DNA of 64,000 bases from Hemileia vastatrix. Taxonomy: Eukaryota > Basidiomycota > Pucciniomycetes > Pucciniales > Zaghouaniaceae. A program made the translations under genes and the position numbers. Location: NCBI GenBank assembly GCA_030280995.1, contig JASXTE010000011.1:8005501-8069500 (forward strand), read 5' to 3'. Below are positions 54,597 to 64,000 of this stretch, piece by piece; the stretch's first letter is position 1; each line of letters begins with the position of its first letter. Under the pieces are notes generated by a model. That model saw nothing but the letters and a program-made list of their open reading frames with translations. It was not told the origin of the DNA and searched no databases.

Positions 54597-56108
54597 ATGC
54601 CTTCTGCCTTGCTGCGCACTCCCATTCTCATCCCATCCTGTCTATTCTCTCCATTCAGAACACCTCACTATCTCATCTACTTGTTTTTGCTCCTTTTCAT
54701 CTTCAATTATCTTAATGTGCCCCATCATCATAGATCTTATCAAAGGCAGCCATCACCCAGTTGTTCTTCAAATCCCACTACTCCCTCTTTCCTCCGCTCT
54801 GCTGAGAAATCTAAAATCGTTCAACTAAAAAAAGATGATCATCTCATTCTTATCAACTGGCTAAAAACAAAAACTAATTATGATTCTTGTTTTGGTACTG
54901 AGTATGTGACTAAAGTAGGATGGCCCCCTGCATCAAAAGTTAATGGTTATCTTCTAATGGCCAACAAATTACAGAATAAGACTAAAGGAAAGATAGATCT
55001 TTTACCAAAACAGATGTCTGAACGCTTCAAGCATTATCAAGCCAAGTACAAGAAGGCAAAGACTCTTTCATCTTCTACTGGTTTTGGTATTACTGACCTC
55101 AAAATCAGAAAGGGCATCAAATCCATAGATGATAAACTTGATTCTTTATGTCCTTACTTTAAAGAGATGGATTCTATTTTTGGAGAGCAAGCTGATGTTA
55201 ATCCTACAAACATTTTTGATGGTGAAGATCCTATCTCCAAACATGATGTTGAAAGAAATCTTTTTCCTTCTTCTTCTACTCAAGCCTCCCCTCATTTAAC
55301 TTCCACAAATCAAGATATCTTTTCAATGGATCCTTATGTCAATATAAACCAACCTGATCTAACTCACGTATGTTTTTTTTCTTTTATCTTACCAATTCTT
55401 TTTTTATTTACATTTTCTTATTTATAAATAGGCTGAAGAACTAATGCAGGAGCCAAAATCAACTGAGTCTGAAGCCAGCAAAAATGAAGAGGAGAAAATG
55501 TGACCTTGAACAAAAAGTGAAGGGCTTCAAGTAGTCTGAATTTCCACTCTGAAAGAAGAAGAAAAAGTGATACTTCATCTCAAACCCCTTTTTCTTCTAT
55601 CAAAGAATGTTTGGAGAAACCTGATTCTGGTAAGTGATACCAAACCTCTTAATACTTTACTCTGCTTTTCATCTACTTTATGTTAATATTTCTTATCACT
55701 CTAGAACAAGTTGAAATTGCTAAAGAGACTCTAAACTTTGAAAAGAAAAAATACAAGCTCTCTTTAAGGAGGGATGACAGAGCACATGATTTGTAAGAGA
55801 AGAAGTTGGAACTCTCTTTACGGAAGGATGATAGGACACAAGTCTTGGAGGAGAGGAAGAACAAACTCTCTTTACAGAAGGATGATAGGGCACAAGACTT
55901 GGAGAAGAAGAAATTTGGGTTATCTCTAAGTATTGAAAAATCAAAGAAAGAGGAGAAAACACTTGAGAATCAAAACCTCATGGAACAGATGAAATATAAG
56001 CTTGATCATGAAGAAAATTCCAAAAAGAAAGATTTCTTAATAGAATGTGTTAAAGGTAATAAATCTGTTGTAGAAATCCAACGTTTAATGAAATTGTTTG
56101 ATGACTAG
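54597..56108 (+). pseudogene. SANT/Myb-like protein with coiled-coil repeats (transposon B)
   Basis: Exon 1 (54597-55366) holds a trihelix/SANT-like domain (HLILINWLKTKTNYDSCFG ... MSERFKHYQAKYKKA ... STGFG) followed by KLDSLCPYFKEMDSIFG. This pattern is common in proteins of rust genomes as I recall them. Introns are GTATGT...ATAG (55367-55432, approximate) and GTAAGT...CTAG (55630-55704). The C-terminus is a coiled coil built from about three tandem 18-residue units (LSL.KDDR..DLE.KK). Lesions are a TGA after EEEKM at about 55501 and a TAA at 55794-55796. The first about 60 residues are poorly supported. A DNA-binding role is inferred from the domain; it could serve the transposon. Confidence 0.65.
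55367..55704 (+). other. Introns of the SANT-like gene
   Basis: Donor GTATGT at 55367 with acceptor ATAG near 55431, and donor GTAAGT at 55630 with acceptor CTAG at 55704. The second joins GATTCTG to AACAAG and keeps frame. The first intron position matches the transposon A copy. Confidence 0.55.
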
Positions 56109-56299
56109 TTTATTCTATTTATCTCACACTTCAACTGTTCATAATGAATTGTACATAAAATTTTATCTTAATTTCCTGTATTTCTTTACTCTATCCATCA
56201 TTAGTTAAATTTTCATATTTTAATATTATAAATTCTCTTTTGTATAAAATTTTCAAGAATTTTTAATGTTAAAAATTTTTTTTTTTAGTTAAAATTTTC

Positions 56300-56640
56300 A
56301 AGTCATATTTGAAAATTTCCCAATCCCACCCCTGCATTTGATTGAACTAAGGGGTGGGTATCACTGAAATTCTTTCAAGAATTTCGCTAGTCTTATATGA
56401 AATTGTGGCAATACTCCCCCCTGCATTTTATTGAAGTAAGGGATAGGTATCACCAAAATTTCTTGTCATTTTTTTTTTGAAGTCTCATATGAAAATTTGG
56501 CAATACCCCCCCCCCTGTATTTTATTGATTTAAGGTAAGGGTATCAACAAATTTTCAAGTCAAAATTTTTTTTAAAGTCTGATATGAAAATTTGGAAATA
56601 CCCCCCCTGAAATTTATTGAATCAAAGAAGTCAAATGGAA
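56300..56640. repeat. Hairpin-forming tandem repeat between convergent genes (transposon B)
   Basis: About four units of roughly 90 bp, each with a C-run, GCATTT(G/T)ATTGAA(C/G)TAAGGG and TATCA(C/A)(C/T). In the first unit CCCACCCCT and AGGGGTGGG pair perfectly. Homologous to 42640-42830 in inverted orientation. Confidence 0.75.
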
Positions 56641-57029
56641 AAAAAAATTAAAAATTAAAATTTCTACAACCAATTATTTTCACCAGTCCCAATCAAGTTT
56701 TCCTTTTTTTTATATAATAGCCAGTAGATCAACCTAAGGCCAGATGCACCATTATATAAAAAACAGTCATCTATCTTGATGTTACTTTAAAAAAGAATTG
56801 GAAGAGACAAATCCAAAATAAATGAAAATAAATTATAAAGGATAAATAAAATTGAAAAAAGAGGAAGATAAAAATTAAAATCAATAAAAAAAATCAATAA
56901 AAGAGAAAAAAAGGAAAAAAAAATTGGAAGAACATATTTAATGATAGAAAAAATATAATAATTTAGTTGCAATACTTGACAGATCTACTAAGAAAAATTT
57001 TTTTATCTAATATTTTTTTGATTATTAAT

Positions 57030-57490
57030 ATAATTTATAAGACCTTCATTTATTTGGAATGAACAGCCAAATTGGGAAAATTCTTGACAAGAAACTAAAG
57101 TTGGAGGTGCTTTAGTTGTTTGATGCCGCTGTTGAGAATAATCCATATAGCCTCCACTATTCCATTGGCACTACCAAAATCAATAATGCATTTATGGTCA
57201 GGAAAATAAAGGCCATGTCCCTCATCAGAAGAGGGTCATGGAATAGGAACACCAGTCTCTGGATTAATATAAGAGAACATTCCAAATGTTAGACAATTCT
57301 TATCATGTTTATCTAGATGAAAATTGTTGTAGAATCCTTTATAAGTGATGATAACATTAGAACAAAAAACATAAGCATTTATTGCTTCTTCCCATTCAGG
57401 ATCAGACCAATTTTGTCAGGCTAAGATCAACAAAAAGGACATGAACTATCTTAAAAAGTCTTTGTCTAAAAGATTTATATGGTCCTATAT
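57030..57490 (-). pseudogene. TET/JBP-like 2OG-Fe(II) dioxygenase remnant (transposon B)
   Basis: Going leftwards on the minus strand: RQRLFKIVHVLFVDLS, WSDPEWEEAINAYVFC, then GFYNNFHLDKHD with the HxD iron ligand pair, FSYINPETGVPIP, LYFPDHKCIIDFG, GIVEAIW, and in a shifted frame RHQTTKAPP with the distal His and QFGCSFQIN. The order matches the Tet-like oxygenase family expanded in rust fungi, from memory. At least two frameshifts and a TGA after VPIP make it a pseudogene. It is convergent with the SANT-like gene. The parent enzyme would oxidise modified bases in nuclear DNA. Confidence 0.65.
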
Positions 57491-57649
57491 GAATACTGTA
57501 GTGTAAATCCAACAAATAGTAAAATATAATTCCAAATAAAGGTCTCAGTATTATAATTCTCACTATTTTTATATATGGCTTACAATCTTTTTAGTTGGTA
57601 CAAAAATTGATTTTAATAATTCAGATACTACTCAAAAGACTTATAAAAG

Positions 57650-58914
57650 TACTAATTGATATGTATTGTAATTGATTTGGTTATATGGTGTAAATGGTAT
57701 TGATAAAGAATGTAGAAACAAGACCCAAAAACCTCCTCCTTTTTATACACACTGAGTTCCCTAATAAATGCCTTGATGTACCACTCCAATACACAGTTAA
57801 TGACGCCTAAAACTAACTAATAGACATGCCCATCAGCATCCCCAGTAGCCCATGACATAATTAGAAGAGTAACAGCCATCAAAATCCTGTAATAATAAGG
57901 AAAATCCATCAAAATTAAAGAATAAGATAAAAAGAGAGTATATGCGTATTAAACAATAATATAAAAGACTAAAGAGGAAATTTTTAAGGTTAATAATAGC
58001 TTAATAATAAGAAGGATTCACTGTAGAAAGATGGGGCTAATCCTGACATTATACTATGTAAAATTCCCATTCAAAAATAACCAATATTGGTTGAAAAACC
58101 ACCCAAAAACTCAAAAAAGAGCGTGAGATGTGGGGTAACTACATGCAGTCCTTGGCAGGCGCTTGCATGGGTAAATCCTTGACTAAATTTAGGCAAATTT
58201 AAGCGTGGTAATGAAATAAGGCGCCAAGAGTGAGGTTATTAATGAAATTAGTGCATATAAAGAGGGTCAATGCATTATTAATTAAGCTAGGACACTAAAT
58301 AAGCGCCTGTCGCCTATTTTAGTGTGTTTCCCCACAGTGGGCATAGAATGTGGGGTAATTATAGTATGAAAAAGCTAAATTTTCTAGAAATGAAGCTATT
58401 CACACGGGAAAAATGCAGGCAGTATGTGGCCAGTACACAGAAGCCATTTCTCGCATAAAAAACACCAAATTTGAAAAGTGTTATTTTTATGCATTTAAGT
58501 AGCCAAATCAATAGTCCTAAATGAGACAAATTGAACTGTCAAAGCGCATTTTTAATATTATTAAAATTATAGTGCATATAGTCAACATTTAAGTGAAATA
58601 AAGCGCATTTCATGTTTTTTGCATAAAACAATGAAAATAACAGCTTTAAGTATACTTAAAAATTATGTAGCCTTATAATTTAGGTTCTTAAGGTTACCCT
58701 AACATATTCAAACTTAGTACTAAGTACATAAGGCTTATAAAAGGTGGATATATGCATGTATATAAGGTGTTATAATGGCATTTTTTTGTGTATTATCATA
58801 ATTTTACTTATATGCACTGTTTGTGTACTCTCATTTATTGTTCCCATGTATAATTCATGTGTTTAAAATAACTTATAATTACTTTTTACTCAGTCCTGGG
58901 GATATACATGTTGA
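57650..58914 (-). repeat. LTR-like block downstream of a chromodomain pol
   Basis: On the minus strand TGTCAACATGTATATCC follows a G-rich stretch (TTTTGGGTGGGCCAG) at about 58915-58930, as an LTR would follow its polypurine tract. A TATAAAAAGGAGG box lies near 57750. The left end is not resolved. It would be the 3' LTR of the element whose integrase tail lies at 59050-59400. Confidence 0.45.
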
Positions 58915-59049
58915 CACTGGCCCACCCAAAATAAAAAATAAAAAAATGATAAGTTATACATTTTATTTATTTATTTGTTAATTTTCAGGTATTCAGATTA
59001 ATTCTCTAGCATTAAAGATTATTGTTTAAAGAAATAAAACATAATAAAA

Positions 59050-59400
59050 TATTATGAGTACTGGTATTTACCCCTCAGCTGGTGGAACAGAAATTTATTT
59101 ATGTTTAAATTTTTTAAGAAGGGTGGATAAATTAGAAATTTCTTTTTCAGGTATCCATTTATCAAATTCATTTGATTACCCTTTAAATCTTAATAAATAC
59201 TCAGTTTCTTTTTCTTTAGTAAGGATTCTTTTCTTGAGTATTTTTTCAATCTCTTATTTTTCCACAATCTCTTCAGGTTGCTTCTTAGGCCTTCCCCTTT
59301 TTTTTGGAAATAAGTCAGGATCATTTGCATGGTAAGGTTTCAATAATGAGATAGGGAAAACTGGATGTTTCCTGTCAGCCAGGCTATTCCAGGAGTCCAG
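59050..59400 (-). pseudogene. Integrase C-terminus with chromodomain (chromovirus-type Gypsy remnant)
   Basis: The minus strand reads RKHPVFPISLLKPYH, the usual end of a Gypsy integrase. It continues with a basic AT-hook-like KKRGRPKKQ, then a chromodomain (EIEKILKKRI ... TEYLLRFKG ... FDKWIPEKEI). Stops interrupt it after EEIVEK and at the KG.S position. Everything upstream of the integrase tail is lost at about 59400. Such chromodomains direct integration to marked chromatin in chromoviruses. Confidence 0.7.
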
Positions 59401-59651
59401 TAAATGATATATAAATTATAAAACCTTAAAGAGTGGGTAAGACTTGTATTTAATGAATATAGCTTAATATTTTATTGCATAATGAGATTATATAAGAATT
59501 TTATTATATACAAGTGTTACATTAAATTTATTGATTATATATATTTTTATATACAATTAAATTGAGCATAATATAATATATTCTACAAATAATGGCGCAT
59601 TTTTATGTATTTAATAATTATAAATTTATATTTAATTAATTAAAAAACATA

Positions 59652-59912
59652 CACTATGCAGTATAGGGGGTGGACTCGCTAGCAAGTCCCCAACCTGAAC
59701 TCAGATGGAACTCAGATGGAACTCAGACTGAACTCATATTAAACCCTTACTGAACTCTACTTGAACACCCACCTAAAACTATTCTTCTGAGTGGTGTTCA
59801 TCCCTGATTGTATGGTTCCTTTGTCAATAGCTGAATGTGTGTTCAATCTGTGGTGAGTTTGGGTCCAAGGTTGCGGACTCGCTAGCAAGTCTGCCCCCCA
59901 TATTGTGTGGTG
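59652..59912. mobile_element. 261-bp MITE, copy 2
   Basis: Same length as the copy at 9919-10179 and about 90% identical by eye in reverse orientation. Ends are CACTATGCAGTATAGGGGG and, inverted, CACCACACAATATGGGGGG. ATA is duplicated at 59649-59651 and 59913-59915. Confidence 0.87.
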
Positions 59913-60041
59913 ATATATTATAATTACATGTGTAAAATTGATTTATAATATATTTAAATTAATTACTTAAATTTATATATTAAATAATACCTCTCATATG
60001 ATACTAAACAATAATTAAGGACGCTTCTTTTGACCCTTAAT

Positions 60042-61460
60042 TGTGTTAGAAAAAACAAAAAAATTAATTTGGACTAAATTGAGATTAATTTCTTGTTTTG
60101 TTGCATCAAATTATTTTTTGTTTCACTTAAAATGTCCTTTAATCAGAATGTACCATCTGTTTAGAATTATATTTCTCATAGTTCCTATGTTTCCAATCTT
60201 GTTTAGTTATTCACTATTGTCACTTACTGATTTGGGAATTAATGGCGGGGAAATTGGATTCTTAATTGGGGTTTTAATTATTTGTTTCATGTTTTTCTCT
60301 ATATTGTTATGTTTCATTTACTCTTTTGATATATTTGTTTTATTCCATTCTAATCATTGTATTTACAAAGACAGTAGCGCTTCAGAGGACCCATTGCCTA
60401 TAAAAGGGCCTTGGATAATCCCCTGTAGCCTCATCACTTATTACATACTCAACAAATTAAATAACCATTTTATTACGTTTATATTTTCTTTATTAGTAAT
60501 ACAAATCTAATTTAAATTCTATACAACAAATCAAAGGTTGCTTTAAGTCTAATAGTAATTAAAATTGTTTGCTGCGCAGTACCCATACATTTAATAATAT
60601 TATTATTAATAAAATCTAAGTTTTTGTCACCTCTCAAAGTTGCTCAACGTTGTCTCCCTCTCAAATAAAATATGTATATATATATTTGGTTTATTTCTTT
60701 ATTTTCCTTTGTCCTCCTCCTTCTCTCCTCCTTTTTCTCCTATTTTTCTTACCTCTTCTAGACAACTTACCGACAACTGGGGACCTTTCCAAATGACGAC
60801 GACGATTGAGCCTGGCGACGAACGACAAAACGCACAGACCACCTAGCAAAACGAAACTTTTGCCGCGACTGTGTTTCAAACTTGGGTTCGACATCTTAGG
60901 TTTATATAATATTAATTTTTATATTATTTTGAAGTGATTTTTCGATCACTATAGTAAGTTCACCTTTGCGCCTCTCACTCTTATTACTATATTTTTATTG
61001 CAATAACAGTTATTGTGGCTTAATTGCTGATTCACTGAGTGTAAGTGTTCAATTTTTAAAATTTTTTTTTTCCTAGTTGACCATTATAGAGTGTTAAATC
61101 CTCTTAGTCCTAGAAGAATTGACATTTTTTAATACAAAATTGAATTATTAATTTAATTTTTTTTTATTAATTATTGTTAATTTTGGTTGACTTAAAAGTA
61201 CATTGTGCTTAGTCCCAAATATATTTCCATATTTAATATTGGTAATTAATTGGTTGAATTAACTTGATTGTTATTCCCAATTTAACCTTGCAATCCATTT
61301 TTTTAAAATTAATTTTTTTTAATTATTACTTTATATTGAAAATTATTTTTTCTATAATTTAATTAATAAAATTTTTTTTATTATTATTTGGAGCAATTAT
61401 TGACTAACTTTTATTATTTTTTTATAAAATAAAAAGTAAATTATAAATCTTCCCACTAGT
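60042..61460 (+). repeat. 5' LTR/leader of the next Gypsy element
   Basis: A TGTTAGAAA start near 60044, a TATAAAAG box at 60399-60406 with a T/C-rich downstream stretch, then an AT-rich leader up to the gag ATG. LTR end and primer site were not identified; a TGGCGACGAACGAC stretch at about 60813 is only a weak candidate. The 155-codon hydrophobic frame here is judged accidental. Confidence 0.45.
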
Positions 61461-64000
61461 ATGTCCAACAATTTGGCAGAAAAAATGGATAACATGCAAG
61501 TGGATGAAATAGAAATTGACTATGATGCTGACACTGTAAGTTCTTATAAAGTTGGTCATAAAAAATCTTATTCTAACACAAAGAATTCACATACTGCAGG
61601 ATGTGGAAATGACAGGAAATGCAAACAAACCAAACCCCCTTCCCCCAGTACCACAGAAGGAAGTAAAGCCTCTAGTGCCTCAAGAAGGTCTTCCAAAAGG
61701 CTTCAAAATAAAAAAGCTTCCTCTGCCACAACAAATCAGCAACCTATCCAGTCATATAAAAGAGTTGAAGACAGAAAATATGACGTACAAAGCAAAGGTA
61801 GACACATTGTGGGATCAGGTCCAAGAACTCAGGAACCAGATTCAGGCCCAGGCCCCTCCTCAGTTGCCTCCCAATCAGCCTCAGTTTCAGGCTCAACCTT
61901 CACAGCCACCCAGCTCAACCATCCAAAATCCAAATACTATGGAAGTAGAGCAATGGAAATGGGATTATCTAATGAGTCACTACCAACAGAATGTGCAACA
62001 CCCTCCTCATCATCAGCCTGGCCCATCCAGAACACCCGATTTCCATCCACCTCCTCTTCCCTACCAACAAGGCAGGAGAAAGAAGGCCCAAGCACAATCC
62101 CAAACCCAGTCTCAGGGGAAGTTTCCTCCTCTGCCATGGTAATGTTATTGAACATGGTGAAAGAACAGTTAAACCTGTTAAAAGACAGCTTCCTGTAACT
62201 AGTAGCCCTATTGATGTAATTAGCAAATTGTCATTTGATGAACCTTTACATTTAACTTCTACATCTTTAATTAATCCTTCTCTTGCAATTAAAAATGATT
62301 CTGTTCCCCCTGAAATCTATACCTTAATTGAAAAAACTTCTGAGGAAATATTGAAAGATACCCTTGATTTTAATATTGTGAAAGACAAACATGTGAGAGA
62401 TGTGTTAATCCATGAAAATGATAGATTAAATAATTTACACTTGCAATGTAAAGTGAGTTCATCTGTACAAGATACAGCTTATTTAAAAATCAAAGAAACC
62501 TTGAATATTGCTCTTAGTCAACAAAAACAAATAAGAAGTGACCATAGAGCTATCTCAGATAGAAATATCAGTCTACATAAGACCTTGAGTGAATTGAAAC
62601 CCCTTATTGAGGAAAATTATTCATTCAAAAATGAAATAAAATCTCTGCAAAATGAGTTTAAGAAGCTAAAAAATGATTTCCATGCACTAAGTACCAAACA
62701 CTCAGTTTCTGAGGACAGAAATGTTCTATCTCTTGCAAAAGTAAATGACCAGATGTCTGAAATTCCAAGAATAAGAAACTATGTGTCTGACCTACAGGAA
62801 AAGTTCTCAACCTTAAACACCAATAATGAATTAAATGAGATTTCTGTAAATAAGCTGCATAAAAATAAAGGGAAAAGACCTGAGCAGAGTTCATCCTTTC
62901 TTCCTCATATTTCAACCATTGAACAAACTGACAATGAGTCTGTAAAATCTTTTGCTACTAGCAAAAAATCTTGTGATGGTCATGCACCAGCTGTTTCTGT
63001 AAATAATAAAATTTCTGAACACCTGGCTAAACTTCAGGAATTATTAATAATGAATAATTCAAACCAAAAAGTGGACCATCCCAGTAGTCAGAAAAATTGG
63101 CCTAAGTTAGACCAATATCCTACCTTTGATGGTGATTCTTCCTCTGATTAGCAACACTTTATCCAAAGAATTGATAATTTAAAGAGATCTTATAAACTAC
63201 CTGATGAGGAAATTGTTTCTAAGCTAATTTCTTTATTTTCCAATGTAGCCTTGATGTGGTATGAATCTGTCCTCTTAGATAACAATCATTATATATGGAA
63301 TGATTGGAAATCCTTGATTGAGAATCAGTTTGGTGGTTCAAAATTCAGGTTAGCTCAGCAGAGACTGTATGAGAATACTAGATATGTATCCTCCTCTGTT
63401 GAGAAGCCCATTGTTTTTCTGATGAAAATAACTAAAATCCTTAGAGCAATTGATCCAAAGTTGGATTATGATATTTGGAGAGATAAAATCTTGTATAAAT
63501 TACCAAATTCTCTTAGGGATTTGATTGTTGCTAGAACTGAGCATGTAAGGGAAAATTCTTCTTTCATTAATATCTGTAATGAAGTACTACTCAACCATAG
63601 ATATGAACCAAAGAATTAATTTAGTAAATCTTATAATGATCAGAATAAACCTTCTATAAAGCTCCCAGAAAAATCTGGTAAACCCTCTGCCCCAGTTGCA
63701 CCTAAAAAATATGCAACAAATACTTGTTATAAATGTAACAAACCGTGGCAGAAGGGTCATGTTTGTGACAAGAAAATTCATCTTGTTGAACAAAATGAAG
63801 ACACTGATGAAGTTGAACTTGATGTCAATAATTCTTCCAGTGACTGTGAAAGTAATATCTCCTATGACAATGAATCTGTTAAAGATGTTTTAATGTTGGA
63901 ACATGATGTCCATTATTTAAATAATATATCTGAAGATTGTGTATTGAATTTATCTTCAGTAGAAAATGCTGAGATAATTAAAGATATTACTAACAATTCT
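61461..64000 (+). pseudogene. gag: Gypsy gag with two apparent introns (runs off the window)
   Basis: The start is ATG 61461. A GTAAGT...CTGCAG intron (61536-61599) and a GTAATG...CTAG intron (62139-62202) join three frames into one: an acidic N-terminus, a Pro/Gln-rich segment with a coiled coil, and a long helical region. A TAG at 63149-63151 precedes the retrotransposon gag domain (MWYESVLL ... FGGSKFRLAQQRL). After a TAA at 63617-63619 comes a zinc knuckle CYKCNKPWQKGHVC (about 63728). The frame is open at the window end, where protease or pol should follow. Introns in a sense-strand gag are unusual. Alternatively the two N-terminal breaks are frameshifts. Confidence 0.6.

Larger units (their letters stand above)
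54351..57490. mobile_element. Transposon B: SANT-like plus TET-like cassette, boundaries partial
   Basis: The left end AGGGGGTATCAATGTTC resembles the ends of transposon A. The gene order and orientation, the shared intron position and the shared tandem repeat show it is a second, inverted copy of the cassette at 40617-45901. I could not find the right terminal repeat, so the right limit is set by the last homologous sequence. Confidence 0.5.

Noticed and set aside
60043..60510. 155-codon hydrophobic open frame
   Set aside because: It lies in AT/T-rich LTR sequence and spans a TATA box; hydrophobicity follows from base composition.
60890..60905. GGGTTCGAC as a tRNA T-arm or primer site
   Set aside because: It is in sense orientation and isolated; no acceptor stem or complementary 3' end is present.

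Overview
This is a repeat-dominated, AT-rich window from a filamentous basidiomycete. A rust fungus (Pucciniales) is the best guess. The guess rests on short spliceosomal introns, a U2AF small-subunit gene and an SPC3 gene of fungal type, and a transposon cargo (a SANT/Myb-like protein plus a TET-like dioxygenase) that I associate with rusts. The species is inference. I see no tRNA, rRNA or CRISPR.

Positions 1-39,738 are mostly three copies of one large Ty3/Gypsy family of about 13 kb. Element I (minus strand, cut by the left window edge) is inserted into the pol gene of element II (plus strand, 9,504-18,117). Element III (minus strand, 22,182-39,738) is nearly complete, but its pol is split by a 4.6 kb DNA transposon. 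The layout in element orientation is: LTR of about 1.1 kb, a tRNA-Lys type primer site, gag-protease, an overlapping TAATG stop/restart, pol (RT, RNase H, integrase), then about 5 kb of unusual 3' sequence, a polypurine tract and the LTR. That 3' sequence holds dyad-symmetric repeats and two spliced genes on the strand opposite gag-pol. Both antisense proteins carry a six-cysteine cluster with Zn2Cys6 spacing. Exon lengths and intron sites agree between copies, and once spliced the models are in frame, although each copy carries its own lesions. This is the most novel feature of the window.

Positions 18,118-22,181 and 39,739-40,616 are intergenic repeat debris. Positions 40,617-45,901 are a DNA transposon with 3-bp target duplications carrying a TET/JBP-like dioxygenase remnant convergent with a SANT/Myb-like gene, separated by a hairpin tandem repeat. 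A second, inverted copy of the same cassette lies at about 54,351-57,490. Positions 45,902-49,470 hold LTR-like debris and a nested composite: a miniature LTR element with 111-bp LTRs, and a TA-flanked foldback element.

Positions 50,874-54,035 are the only host gene island: a four-exon U2AF1 gene (plus) and a five-exon SPC3 gene (minus), convergent. Positions 57,490-64,000 return to repeats: an LTR-like block, an integrase tail with chromodomain, a 261-bp MITE whose twin sits in element II, and the start of another Gypsy element whose gag appears to contain two spliceosomal introns. Nearly all element genes carry nonsense codons or indels, so only the two host genes look functional.
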